64,000 nt of DNA from Alnus glutinosa. Its lineage: Eukaryota; Streptophyta; Magnoliopsida; Fagales; Betulaceae. The stretch covers positions 6,111,001 to 6,175,000 of the forward strand of contig NC_084899.1 of assembly GCF_958979055.1 (NCBI RefSeq), given 5' to 3'. The position numbers and the translations under genes are program-made. The notes under the pieces were generated by a model. The model did no database searches. It saw nothing but the letters and a program-made list of their open reading frames with translations, and was not told the DNA's origin. This document shows, piece after piece, positions 47,830 through 58,807 of the stretch (position 1 is its first letter; every line of letters begins with the position of its first letter).

Positions 47830-47891
<62 letters not shown>

Positions 47892-48034
47892 GTACTTCTC
47901 TTCTGTAGAGAGCTGCAAAGTGCAGGATGTTAGTTCAATCTGTTGGCACAGAGTAAGATGACTTAATTATTTCTCAATCTAAAATAGTTAACAAAAATCC
48001 ATTTTATCTAGTTTAGCTAACGGGTTTTAAAAGG

Positions 48035-49096
48035 CATGCTCCATCTGATTATTTAAACTTAACTTTATATCATTTAAATATTTTTATTTTTATTTCCTTT
48101 ACCAAAACCCAGCCGGAATCATCTAGAACCAGAGATGGAGCTCACTCACCCCTAGAAAAGCACAGTGCTGCCTTCCACTCTTGCTCTCTCTATGTTATTG
48201 CCCAAACGTTTCGTTTCACAGTGCTGCGATCGGGTCCGGCTACATTGCCTGAACCGGCTCAAGTCGGAGCTCCTTGTTCGTAGGACCTGGTTTTGGCACT
48301 GATGACCTGGTTTTGGCACTGATCAGTGTGGTTGATGATGGTGTGCAATTGATTTTTGTTTGTTTGTTTGGATGGTTTTTGAGCACCGATGAGAAATGTG
48401 AGTTACATGAGACCAAGCCTCTTGAATCAGGTGTCGTCAGTGGGTACCAATTCGGACAGGGTTTCGGCGGTGGTGAAACTAGATGCCGAGGATGCGGTCT
48501 CCGAAGTGAGGGATTCGAAGGCGCATGGCGGTGTGAGTGGCGGAGTGGCGGGGATTCTGTACAAGTGGGTAAACTACGGGAAGGGACGGAGGTCGAGGTG
48601 GTTCGTGCTCGAGGACGGCTTGGATTTACCCGAGAAGTCCACTTTATTTTCGAATTCTGTCATGGAACAACGATCCAGCCATTCAAATCCGGGCTTTGAA
48701 ATGCCAAGAAATGAGTCTTTAAGAGCGGAAATGACGATCAGATGGTGGTGGGGTGATCGGGACGACCGTGGCATTTGGATTATGGAGTGGCGGTGAAGGT
48801 GACGGTGCCGTACGTGGAGCTTGGCTTCATTGCTAGAGCACGTGGACTGGAACGACGACACAGAGAGAGACGTGGAGACCATGATAGAGAAGAAGAAAGG
48901 TGAAAGAAAAAACAGTAAAATAATTCTAGATCTGTGAACAGTGCAACTCCACATGTAGAGTTGCACTGTTCACAAATGGAGGCTAATTCTATTCTAGCTT
49001 TTGAATAGATAAGCCAATGGAGGACGTTTTTGGCACTTTCATTATCTATTCTAGCCAAAAGTGAATTTTACATAATCCACCGTGAATGCTCTAAGG
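48035..49096. mobile_element. Possible TIR element carrying a host gene fragment
   Basis: The right end (49040-49096), read inverted, is gagcattcacggtggattat then gtaaaattcacttttggc, a common plant MITE terminus. The left end at about 48040 (tctgattatttaaacttaac then ttt) resembles part of it only weakly. An almost perfect 40-bp palindrome (48934-48973) lies near the right end. Between them sits the oxysterol-binding-protein-like fragment. The right terminus is fairly clear; the left boundary and the single-element reading are inference. Confidence 0.4.
48389..48618 (+). pseudogene. Oxysterol-binding-protein-related (ORP) gene fragment
   Basis: The frame reads [19 protein letters not shown] and then [20 protein letters not shown] with WFVLEDG. 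This closely follows the start of the PH domain of plant ORP1/ORP2-type proteins as I remember them. The match stops abruptly after the ED-G, so the rest of the PH domain and the whole lipid-binding domain are absent. Upstream, a 20-base sequence (gacctggttttggcactgat) is tandemly duplicated at 48284-48323. It is an isolated fragment, not a functional gene. Confidence 0.7.
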
Positions 49097-50147
49097 GTGC
49101 ATTTAATTGTCACATATATCTTTGCGAACTATGCTCATATATGAGTTATGAAGGTTTCTTGCCCATAAAATTTTAGTCAGATAAGCTTTCCAAGAGGAAT
49201 TTATTTGTCTACAAATGAAGATAGAACTGGAAAAAAGACTCATATATAGTACCTCAGAGTTCCCAAATATCAGTATTGCAACAACCCAAAGAGTTTACCA
49301 TGGGTTTAGTGAGGTAGAAGGTCAAGGAGGATCCAGGTGATGGCAATGATGTAGCAAAGAATGTGGATTTAGACAGAGCTTAAATGGCTAAAAAGGTAAA
49401 ATTGCTTGGCCAATCTCAAGTTGGAAATAAACGCTTGTTGAGTTGAGTAGTCTTATTTGAGGCTTACCTTTTATTGTTATATCTACCTTGTGTTGTTGAA
49501 GTGATTTAATTGAGAGAGAAGATTGAAATTGGAGAATGGAGTTTTCTGTAAATGGTCATGTGACTCATTATTCAGAAAAATGCCACTGATTAAGAGCAAA
49601 TTTAAGTCCAACATTCTGATGGAAAGAATGGCACTCAGCTACCATCATATGTTTATGTTGCAATGCAAATTATGGCTCTACTCCATTTTCAGCAGCAGAG
49701 CCTTCGTGTTGGATGTAGGTAACTCAAGTTATGCAAGTGCATTCCTAGAACGCAAGTTTGCTCGCCACACTTTCTTTCCTTGCCTAAGGCAATGTTATAC
49801 TTTCAAGGTTTTGGGCAGTCTCTCATCCTGTGATCTATGTTGTTGTATAAATAAACTTTCTTGTTCTTATTATTAGTACTTTTCTGGTTATTAATATTTC
49901 TTGGACCTCTGCAATTTTGCAAACTTGTCATGTACTTGGTGTGTGAAGTTGTTTGTATTGTGTTATTTAGAGTGAGTTGTTATTTTTATTTGGTACTTTA
50001 ACCTATGCCTGCATGATACTAAACATTTTTGATGTGCCAAGTAGTATATTTAATTATTTTGATGTCATATTTTTACAGTTTTTCAATCAGTCTGCTGTAT
50101 TTTGGGAGGTGTCATAATTCTTGTTGGGTTTTTTGAGAGATTTCAAC

Positions 50148-51164
50148 ATGCCAAAGGAGAGAAGGGACCGTTCTGTGTCTCGTGATAGGTACTGGGCATC
50201 TCCATTTTCATGCAGCTCTAGTCATGCAAGACGATCCTCACCAAAAATTCCATTAGAAACTAAGGAAAATTTAAACGAATGGGAAGAAGCTAGGTGCCCT
50301 GTCTGCATGGAACATCCTCACAATGCGGTTCTACTAATCTGTTCATCTCATGAGAAGGGATGCCGCCCATACATGTGTGACACAAGCTATCGCCACTCAA
50401 ATTGTCTTGACCAGTTCCGAAAGTCAATTGCAGAAACCTCTTCAACAATGCCAGGCCAAGATGACACTCAACTTTCAACCACACGCTTGTCTCCTAATGA
50501 GACTTCAGAATCAACAATTACTGAGGTGCAAGAAGAAATAAGTGAGGAAGGGCACCCCACTTTACTCCCCAGGTCTTGTGAGAATCAGGAGCAGCAGAAG
50601 TTGTTCTGCCCCCTCTGCCGTGGACATATCAAAGATTGGATTGTTGTGGATCCTGCTCGTCGTTTCATGAATGCAAAACCAAGAAGCTGTTCCTGTGAGA
50701 CATGTAGTTTCAGTGGCACCTATACGGATCTCAGGAAGCATGCTAGGAATGAGCACCCCTTTGTGCGTCCGTCGGAGGCTGACCCAGAGCGACAGCGTAA
50801 TTGGAGGAGGTTGGAGCGACAGAGGGACCTTGGAGACTTGCTCAGCACACTCCAATCTTCATTTGGAGAGGACAGGGGTGACGACAACATTTTACCCATT
50901 GATGATGGGGGTTGGCTGACTGTATTCTTTCTCATTCGAGTGTTTCGACCTGGTTCTAGTCCAAGAAGTGGCAGCTGGTCTGGTAGCTCGAGAACTAGAG
51001 CACAGCTGAGCATTAGAAGGAGATCCACCAGACTTTGGGGGGAGAGTTATGATGGTGAAACTGGATCTTCTTCCAGGGATGAGGAGAATGACTCTTCAGA
51101 TGGTGGCTCAGGTCCTTGGAGGCGACGGTTGCGGCGGAGGACAACCCCAGATGAACAACAATGA
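50148..51164 (+). CDS. DUF1644 zinc-binding protein (338 aa)
   Basis: Single coding exon starting MPKERRDRSVSRDR. An ATG nine codons upstream (50121) is in frame, but family members begin at MPKERR, so 50148 is preferred. A conserved Cys-rich block (residues 50-86) has RCPVCMEHPHNAVLLICSS, GCRPYMCDTSYRHSNC. A second block (about 163-215) has LFCPLCRGHIKDWIVVDPAR and CSCETCSFSGTYTDLRKHAR followed by NEHP, giving a C2H2-like arrangement. A hydrophobic stretch WLTVFFLIRVF lies near 262-272. The C-terminus is Ser/Arg-rich and probably disordered. In rice some DUF1644 members affect salt/ABA responses; the biochemical role is not known to me. The family is plant-specific. Confidence 0.9.
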   Translation: MPKERRDRSVSRDRYWASPFSCSSSHARRSSPKIPLETKENLNEWEEARCPVCMEHPHNAVLLICSSHEKGCRPYMCDTSYRHSNCLDQFRKSIAETSSTMPGQDDTQLSTTRLSPNETSESTITEVQEEISEEGHPTLLPRSCENQEQQKLFCPLCRGHIKDWIVVDPARRFMNAKPRSCSCETCSFSGTYTDLRKHARNEHPFVRPSEADPERQRNWRRLERQRDLGDLLSTLQSSFGEDRGDDNILPIDDGGWLTVFFLIRVFRPGSSPRSGSWSGSSRTRAQLSIRRRSTRLWGESYDGETGSSSRDEENDSSDGGSGPWRRRLRRRTTPDEQQ

Positions 51165-51479
51165 CTGCACAACTTGTGGGATCTCTTTGATTGTTTTTGT
51201 CTCAAGGTTTCAAATGCATTGCTTTAGTTTTGTTCCCTGCAGCTGCCAATTAATTTCCTTATTATTGATATTGCAACTAAAAATAAAATAAAATTATCTT
51301 AACTCCTGTGTTGTGTGCTTCAGGCAGGCAGAAGGGAAGAATTGGAAGATCTTTCACTTGTGCATCGGAATATGTTCTACTGTTCGTAGGACGGTATTGA
51401 TTGAAGTTGTTCGGGGGTGTTATTTAAAAAGTGGACAAATTGTAATTTATAGAGAAGCTTTTAATTAAATCATATTTCT

Positions 51480-52760
51480 TTCTTTAGCAGCTTTCTTTCA
51501 TTTTTCCGTATGTCTGCTGCGGTTATATCAAAGCTTCCCTTTGAACTATCAAGCCTGTAATAAATTTGTTAATTGTCGTTGCTTTCAGAGAATTGCCACT
51601 TGGGCTGTTGTCAAGGTCGCAGTATCTGGCAGCAGTTCAGGTGTTATCCATGCTCATGCTCTTGGTCGTGTTTGGTGCTTGAAGTTGAAACTTGAATTCT
51701 CAAAAAATTACTATTGATTGGACTCCGAGCTGGACCTGTTAAAGGCCTTGCGTTTGATTTTGATGCCATCTTATTTGCTCAAACTGTCCGAGTAATGCAA
51801 TATATTATACTCTCATTGTATACATAGCAATGGGTATTTTAAGAGAGCTGATGGCATTGTTACATCAGTGGGATTGAGGTAAAAATTATGGGAAATGATT
51901 TTTCAACATTACATTGTCCTACATTAATTTTATACTAAGATGCAGATTGTGGGGTTCATGCATGTGGGTCTCATATACATAGGTGTTACACTTAATGTGT
52001 TTTGGTGTATGATTAATGTAGGGTAATATGATGTAAGAATAACACATTTCAAAATATATAGCATTACTCTTATTTTATGCTTATATCCAAATAGATTTGA
52101 ATGAGAATGTAATATAAAACTGAACTCTATTTGGAATCTGGCCATGAATAATAAACCTCCACAAATCCATTGATACTTTAATTTTATTCTACTTAATAAC
52201 TTGCGGAAATCTATTCTTGTGTTTGAAGAACAATGAAATGGAGATGATTTATTTTGTGATTAAAATTTTGTATTTTTGGTTGTATTTAACAATCCACATG
52301 ATATTACCACATTGTTAGATACAATAAAACAAGATTTAATCGGGTGTCATAATGAAACTCCTACACAATATCTATTATCCGCTGGAAAAGAATGAACCAC
52401 AAATTAATCAACTTTTGCTTTTATGTTCAATTTCTTGGCGCGGGTTAATACCCTACTTTAAATCCACAAGATCTGAATTTGAAAGATTTTGGTGGCAAAT
52501 TAAGAAGCCACTCTTTATTTATTAACTAATTAGTAGTGAAACTTAAAAAGGGTTATTTTATTTTACTTTATTTTTTAATCGTCTTTCCTTTGCTTGTTTG
52601 TTTGCTGCCTTGCTGGAATTGAAGAACGTTAGTAACTAGTTAGTGAGTGAGAACCATATCGCGAGAAACTGCGAGAAATATCGCGTATTTCCTTCAAAAA
52701 CACCTGCGGAAATCGCAAATCGTTCAAAATAACGCCAGACGAGTTACGAATATTAAAGCA
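51480..52760. other. Intergenic region with one MITE
   Basis: It begins with the 3' flank of the DUF1644 gene. 51590-51780 is unassigned. A foldback MITE is listed separately at 51893-52045. Nothing else could be supported. Confidence 0.5.
51893..52045. repeat. Foldback MITE
   Basis: The left arm cattacattgtcctacattaat is matched inverted by attaatgtagggtaatatg, around a GT-rich centre. The outer flanks (aatgatttttcaac / gtaagaataac) pair weakly. Confidence 0.55.
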
Positions 52761-52763
52761 CTC

Positions 52764-52770
52764 TATAAAA
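52764..52770 (+). promoter_or_regulatory. Candidate TATA box of the PPPDE gene
   Basis: tataaaa lies 274 bases before the ATG at 53038, ahead of a pyrimidine-rich leader ending in tctctctctccccgacgc. Confidence 0.4.
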
Positions 52771-53037
52771 TCATTATTATGTCTGCACAATCATAGGCAG
52801 CCAGCAGCCAGCGGCCCAGCGTGTGCTTTTCTCTAGCATTTTTTTTTCTTTTCCAATTTTGCTTTTATTCCTCTAAAGTCCAAACCTTTATTTTTCTCTT
52901 TTCCTCTGTGGCCGGAGGTGGATCTCTGAGGTTCACATCTCTCTCTCTCCCCGACGCACTGAGAAGGAAAAATAAAGATTTTTTTTCTGTTCGTGGTTTT
53001 TGGGGTTTTTATTTTGGATTGTTAGAGTGTTGTGGAA

Positions 53038-56000
53038 ATGGAGCCAGAAACGACCTCGAACTCGGTCTCTGAAGGCAATGGGAAGGACAAGAACTTCGAA
53101 ACCCAGGTGGTGCTGAACGTGTATGATCTTACCCCACTTAACAATTACACGGTTTGGTTCGGTTTTGGGATCTTTCATTCCGGTATTGAAGGTTGGTCAC
53201 AGAAGTATCTGATTTTGTGGATTCTTTGTCTTTCTGCTTTCTGGAATGTTTTGGTGATTTGGGAGTTGCTTTAATTTGTTGTATTTGGGTTTTCTTGGGT
53301 GGTTTTTTTTTTTCTTCTTCTTTTTTCTCTGTTTATTATGCAATTTATTTGGTTCTTGTTTTGTCTTTTTCTTTTTTCCCCCCTTCTTGCATAATGCTTT
53401 GTGGACAATATATTTGCATGTTTGCATAGAAAAGACAGGAGATGGGATTTGTGGGTTTGATCAAAATCTTTACTCCAATGGTCCTTTTAATTTAAGTTTA
53501 AATATTTTTATTTTTGGAATTGAATTTATTGGTGTACATTTGATCCGGAAATCGTGGGTGCTATGTGCAACATTTGGTTTGAAATGAGTTGTACGCAAGT
53601 TTTAGCATGCTTGATTAACATGCTTTTCGTTTGTTTATGATGTAGTGGTTATTGGCCGATAAAAACTTATGATTTAGTCATTTACAAATGGCACTGAGCT
53701 CATGCTTGAATGTGATGCTAAGTGCTTTTTGAATGCCATTGTTAACTACTTCAGTTTTGTGGTATATATATACGTGGGCGTCGTAATTTGGTAGTTGGTG
53801 TAGGTAAGGACTTGTGTTGCCAGAGGCCCACCTGTCATAACTGGTCTTGCCTGAGGCTTGTGCCTTTAAATGTAAAAGTCAGTGAAACACCTCAAAGAAA
53901 ACGTGAAATATTATACTTTATTTTTAGCGAAAATGGCTTTTGGTAGGAAGACAAGGGGTTATTTAGTTCTGAAAATTAAAAGTCCCGCAGATTAGTAAAA
54001 AATTAATTTGCCCCAAAAGGACTCAAATTTTTACTCAACTCTAAGAATTTGAAGAAGAAGAAGACATTGTTAAGTTGTCTGAATAGTTCATGAATATGTG
54101 CATTCATTTGGTTCCTAGAGTGTTATTTCTGGATGCAAATGCTCTGGACCTCCTTTCATCTTTTGCTACATAAATTATCTTCCTACACGTTACTGGCATC
54201 CTTGTACAGTTCAGTTGAAACCATTTTATATTTTTAGGGCACTTTCTGGAAGCCAGTTATCTTGGGTGATTGTTCAATCTTCCTCCATATTTACATTGAC
54301 CGAAATCTAGAATGCAGACATTGTAATCCTTTTGTCTAACTGCCTACATAGGATGGGTGAGTGTTTTTTCCTTTTGGGTAAATTAAACTCCTCCCCGTCC
54401 CCAAAAATATACTGTATTTGTAACCCCCTTTTTGAACTTCACATTTTTGCAATTGACCTCCTAATTTGAAGAATTTGTTTTCGTGTCTTCTTCCTTCAAA
54501 ATTAGGCTTTAATTTGAATGAAAAAAGAAAAAAGAAAAACCATGGGTTGGTTGTGCTTCCTGCTATATGAAGTGAATAAATAACCCTTTTCCTGTATCTA
54601 AGTACTTCACCTTCTTTGCCCCCACAGATTCATCCCTTTTTTCTCTTGAGATGATCTGAACGGCATCTTCATACACCGACACCTCTGCCCCCATACGTCC
54701 TGCGCCACATCTCATCCTCCAACCTCCATTGCCTCACATTGTTGGAAAACTCATCCTATGTTCTTTCAAAAGACAGAAAATCTTTCTAAAATACATAGAC
54801 TAAGATCTCAACTTCACTAAACAGTACATTCCCCTGTTTTGTAGCAGAGAAACTAGAGGAAAACTTGGTCTCAAAGAAAAACAAAATACAAAAATAATTG
54901 AAGTCACATCATCTCCGCAAACAAAATATAGACAACCAAAGCTTAAGTAGCACGACTAAATTTAGTCAAACAAACCAAACATTAAGCACAAATCTCACTC
55001 GAGGTCTCAATTTAGCCTCAAAATTTAGAGACAAATAAACTACAGTACAGACAGGTTTCCAGTTTCTTAGGCTACTGAAATTTCCAGTGACTGGATGGGG
55101 AGGTGATGTCATTAAGCTCAAAGTACCGCCCTCAACGTGAAGATGCTGATATAAGAAGCTACTGCAACTCTCTGACTTTCTGTGATGTTAGCATTCAAGC
55201 TATTGCTCCCGCATTGCTCACTCCTGTCAGAGCCGGAGCCATTTTCCTCCGACAACACGTTGCCCATTGATTCCCAGATTGGATGATCTCAAGCAGTCAG
55301 GTGCACATTTGTTACAATGAGGAGAAGTATAGCCGATTCCATTTGGGATTGGAAATGGTGATCATGCGGATGAGTTTTTGGGCGAGGCTCCTTCTCTGTT
55401 GATGGATTTGCAGGATAGGATAATGAGAGACAAATGTTAGCTGTTGGATGGGTAGACTGTTGACTGTACAATACCAGATGGTGATGTACCATCAGGCCAT
55501 GCCATCATTTGGGATGGTATCCAGACATGCTGTGGCACTAGGCAGAATAAAGCATTATTATTACAGCCTTATGTGTATATGCGGTAAAAGAAATTCAATT
55601 TCTTTATTGTTAAAGCCCTATGTGGACACACTGTAAAAGATATTCATTTCTCTCTCCCTCTCTCTCTCTCTCGTCTAAGTGAAGGTTAGAGGTGATGATG
55701 GCATTGGGGATGAGGTTATAGTTTGCCACAGCCCTGAACCTAATCAAAACCATGAAGGGCATTGTAGTTATTGCACATAGAAAGGAAGCACGTGCACGGT
55801 ACATGAGTTTTCCACCCAAATTTATGCCTGATTTTGATGGAGGCAGAAATTGAAACAAATTCTTCGAATGAGGGGATCGATTGCAGAAATTTAAAGTTTA
55901 AAGGAGAGATTGAAAATGGAGTGATAGTTTGGGGAACAAGTTTATAACCAACTGGATAGAGTAAGCATTCTAGGTCTCTTTTATATGTTTGAGTTATGAA

Positions 56001-57490
56001 AGAACTGTCATTTTGAATGTACAGGATTCAATTTGTTTAATTTGAGTTCCATGTATGAAGTCTGTTAAATTAAAACAAAACTTTCTAGCTTATGTTTCTT
56101 TTTAAATACGTTGATACCAGTGTTTTAAAGACTAGTTTTATACAAATCAATGCAAGATTATCAATCTTCTGTTTTGAAAGACTTGTGAAGTATTGATGAG
56201 AATTTTCCTTGCAATTTTCTTCATTATAGATTTGTTGTTACTGTTGTTATTCCTTCTAAATCTAATGAACTACACTCTCTGTGTCAATGTGTACGAACAG
56301 TCCATGGTAAGGAGTATGGATTTGGAGCTCATGACTTCCCAGCAAGTGGAGTTTTTGAAGTGGAACCAAGGAGTTGCCCGGGTTTTGTTTACCGATGTTC
56401 CATCTCATTGGGGCGCATAACTATGCGCCCATCTGAATTCCGGACATTTATTGAGAATGCAGCTTCTGAGTATCATGGGGATACCTATCACCTCATTTCC
56501 AAGAATTGCAACCATTTTACAGATGACATCTCGTGGAGATTGACAGGAAAACATGTCCCGGGGTGGGTGAATCGGCTTGCCCGAGTAGGTACGAAGAATT
56601 TTATGTTGACCAATCTTCCATTTCTTCTTTCCATTATTTCATGAATCCACCTCTCTCTCCGTTTCTTTCTGGGTGATGGACCAGAATAGTTGCAATCAGC
56701 TTCATTGGTGCCGTTATAAGTTTGAAAAATAAAATAAAAATTGAGCCTCATGTCCGCACAAGGCTTGTTGGCCCTGCAGCTAAGGATCGTTATAGAAAAT
56801 AAGATTTCCATATAAAACTTTCTTGAGGGAACTAAGCACTTAGGTGTCCCTAAAAAAATGAAGAGTAACTTTTTAACCCACATCATTTGAATTGACTTAG
56901 TTTGAAATAAATGTAATTAGTAATGTGTGTAGGGACTTCAGAATTATTTGTTAGGTTGTTATTCATCAGTTTTATTCATTGGGTTGGTCGTAGTTTGTCT
57001 TTACCATGTTCTTTGATCTCTCCTTTTCCTGGAATGTGAAAGAAGTAGCATTAGCACTGAATGGTTATTCTTATAACATAGTCAGAAGCTTTATAAGTGA
57101 ACCTTTTTGTTAAAATTTCAGGTTCTCTATGTAGTTGTCTGCTTCCTGAAAGCCTCCAAGTATCTACTGTCAAACAGCTGCCTGAATACCACGACTGTTC
57201 AGGTGAGCAGTCTCTTTTTGAATCTTTCATCTCTATGGACTACGGTTTTGTTTGACTCTGCATCTACTCCATATATTATATATAATTCACGTGTTTCCTT
57301 TGCTATTGACATTTGCAAACTTCTTTTTATCTTTTTTGGGTTGTTGCTTTCAGAAGAAGATGGTACGGAATCTCTATCAACCGCGACTGCCCGTGATTCA
57401 ACAGAAATCGATGATGATCACGAGAAGAGCCTGCTGTCTCCATTGGCTGTAAGCGGTGACGTGGCTTTTGTTAAAGAGGTACACAAGTGA
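53038..57490 (+). CDS. PPPDE/DeSI-type deSUMOylating isopeptidase-like protein (219 aa, 4 exons)
   Basis: Predicted cysteine isopeptidase of the PPPDE family, whose studied members remove SUMO or ubiquitin from targets. Exons 53038-53191, 56301-56588, 57122-57202 and 57354-57490 join in frame with GT-AG sites. The domain spans about residues 23-150: VVLNVYDLTPLN, then GFGIFHSGIEVHGKEYGFG with the catalytic His (H47), and HLISKNCNHFTDDI with the nucleophile Cys (C121), followed by PGWVNRLARVG. The acidic tail (EEDGTESLS..., from about 175) is probably disordered. Both catalytic residues are present. Intron 1 is 3.1 kb and contains no coding feature I recognise. The start ATG (gtggaaATGGAG) is the first in a pyrimidine-rich leader. 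Confidence 0.92.
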
Positions 57491-57959
57491 TATTTTGAAC
57501 AGGGGAAAAGAATCGTCCACTTCTGAAACCATTGTTTCGATTTGCTGTATTTTTTATTTTTTTTTTCTCATTTTTTTCCCTCATTCAACCACTATTGTTT
57601 TTGATGTTCATTTCATTTGTTTACGAGTAGAATTTAGGTTGTTGTAATTGGTCATATTTGTGAACGAGGGTTTTGTACGGTCCTTTTTGTAAGTGGAAAT
57701 TGCGTCTCTATCTGAATATTCTGTAATGTACCACGAGTTTGGAACTATAAGATGGCTGTCTACTTCCAATTTCTTGAAGCAATTTGGTGAGCCTCTTTCT
57801 TGGTTTGGAAAATGAGTGCTGGAAACTGTTCTAAGCAAAAGTGTGTTTTTGTGTTTTTTTTTTTTGGAAAAAAAAATAAATTTAGTCCTATGATTTTTTT
57901 CTCTCCGCAACAGTCTCTTTCCTGCTTAACATTAAAATTAGTAATTTTAATGTTATGAC

Positions 57960-58246
57960 TCGTAAACTTAACACGAAATTAAAAGATTAGAGTTAGAAGA
58001 GTGATTCGTTTAATTAAATGGGTCGGGTTATAGTTGATTTGCTTCGACACGACCTAAACCCGACAAGTGACTTAATGATAAGCAATTTTTTACATGATCT
58101 ACGAATCCGATACAAATTTAATATAAAATTAAAAGATTTAATCCGTTTAATTAATGAGTCGTATTAAAATTGATTTAAATAATCTTATATTCATATTTCG
58201 ACAAGACTCGAACCTAATATTCTAACACAAATTGCAATCCTTACTT
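57960..58246. mobile_element. Decayed hAT-type element of the 11728 family
   Basis: It contains 'gggtcgggttatagttga', 'cgacacgacctaaacccgac' and a right end 'aaattgcaatccttac' resembling the family terminus in inverted form. The left terminus is not clear. Confidence 0.45.
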
Positions 58247-58807
58247 CTAAGGTACCTCCGCCCGAAAGCATAGCTCTCATAGGAGACCGGTCTTTAGAGT
58301 ATAGAGAGTTGTGCTTCTTCAATAGGAGACAGGTCTTTAGGGTTTAGAGAGTTGAATGGAGAACGACCCGTCACTCTTCTCATTGATGCTTACCTTTATC
58401 AAGAATTTTCAGCCCATTATTGAGCTTCACAAAGCTTACTTTTACTTTTACTGGGGTTTCGTAGAGATATTATATTTATAAATATATTAGATATAAATTA
58501 CTAGGTAAGTCAGCATATCAGAAAATAGAAATGCGGCCAAATCAACAGTTGCTGATGGAATGCCAAAATAATAAATTCCAAACAGCTTGATAATAACCCA
58601 AATAAATGCCATTTCACATGTATGGTTTATCTAGGTGCCAACCCACCAAAATAATAATATTAAATACCAGAGACCAATGACAAAGTAATGTGTATATCAC
58701 ACCCCAAACCACTTTTAGCAACTCACTTTGTTGCTTAGAACTGCAGACAAATGTTCCCTCTTGTCTTCTTGCTCGCTTGCCGTTACTCAAGATTTACAAA
58801 TTACATC

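Larger units (their letters stand above)
46886..50147 (+). other. Probable 5' UTR with a ~3.1 kb leader intron (DUF1644 gene)
   Basis: The leader exon appears to end at 46979 (tgacttctg before GTAAAT). A pyrimidine-rich acceptor (catatttttacag) ends at 50078, and the coding ATG follows at 50148. The intron is inferred from splice-like ends and the absence of any other promoter near the CDS. It carries a transposon-like segment (48035-49096) and unassigned frames near 49523. Confidence 0.5.

Noticed and set aside
49523-49876. 117-codon open frame
   Set aside because: It lies in the probable leader intron of the DUF1644 gene, matches no family I know and has no supporting signals.
50121-50147. 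Upstream in-frame ATG as the start of the DUF1644 protein
   Set aside because: The nine extra residues are not part of the family's usual N-terminus, which begins MPKERR; 50148 was preferred.
53032-53037. GTG two codons before the PPPDE ATG as start
   Set aside because: Nuclear plant genes start at ATG, and the ATG at 53038 gives the complete domain.
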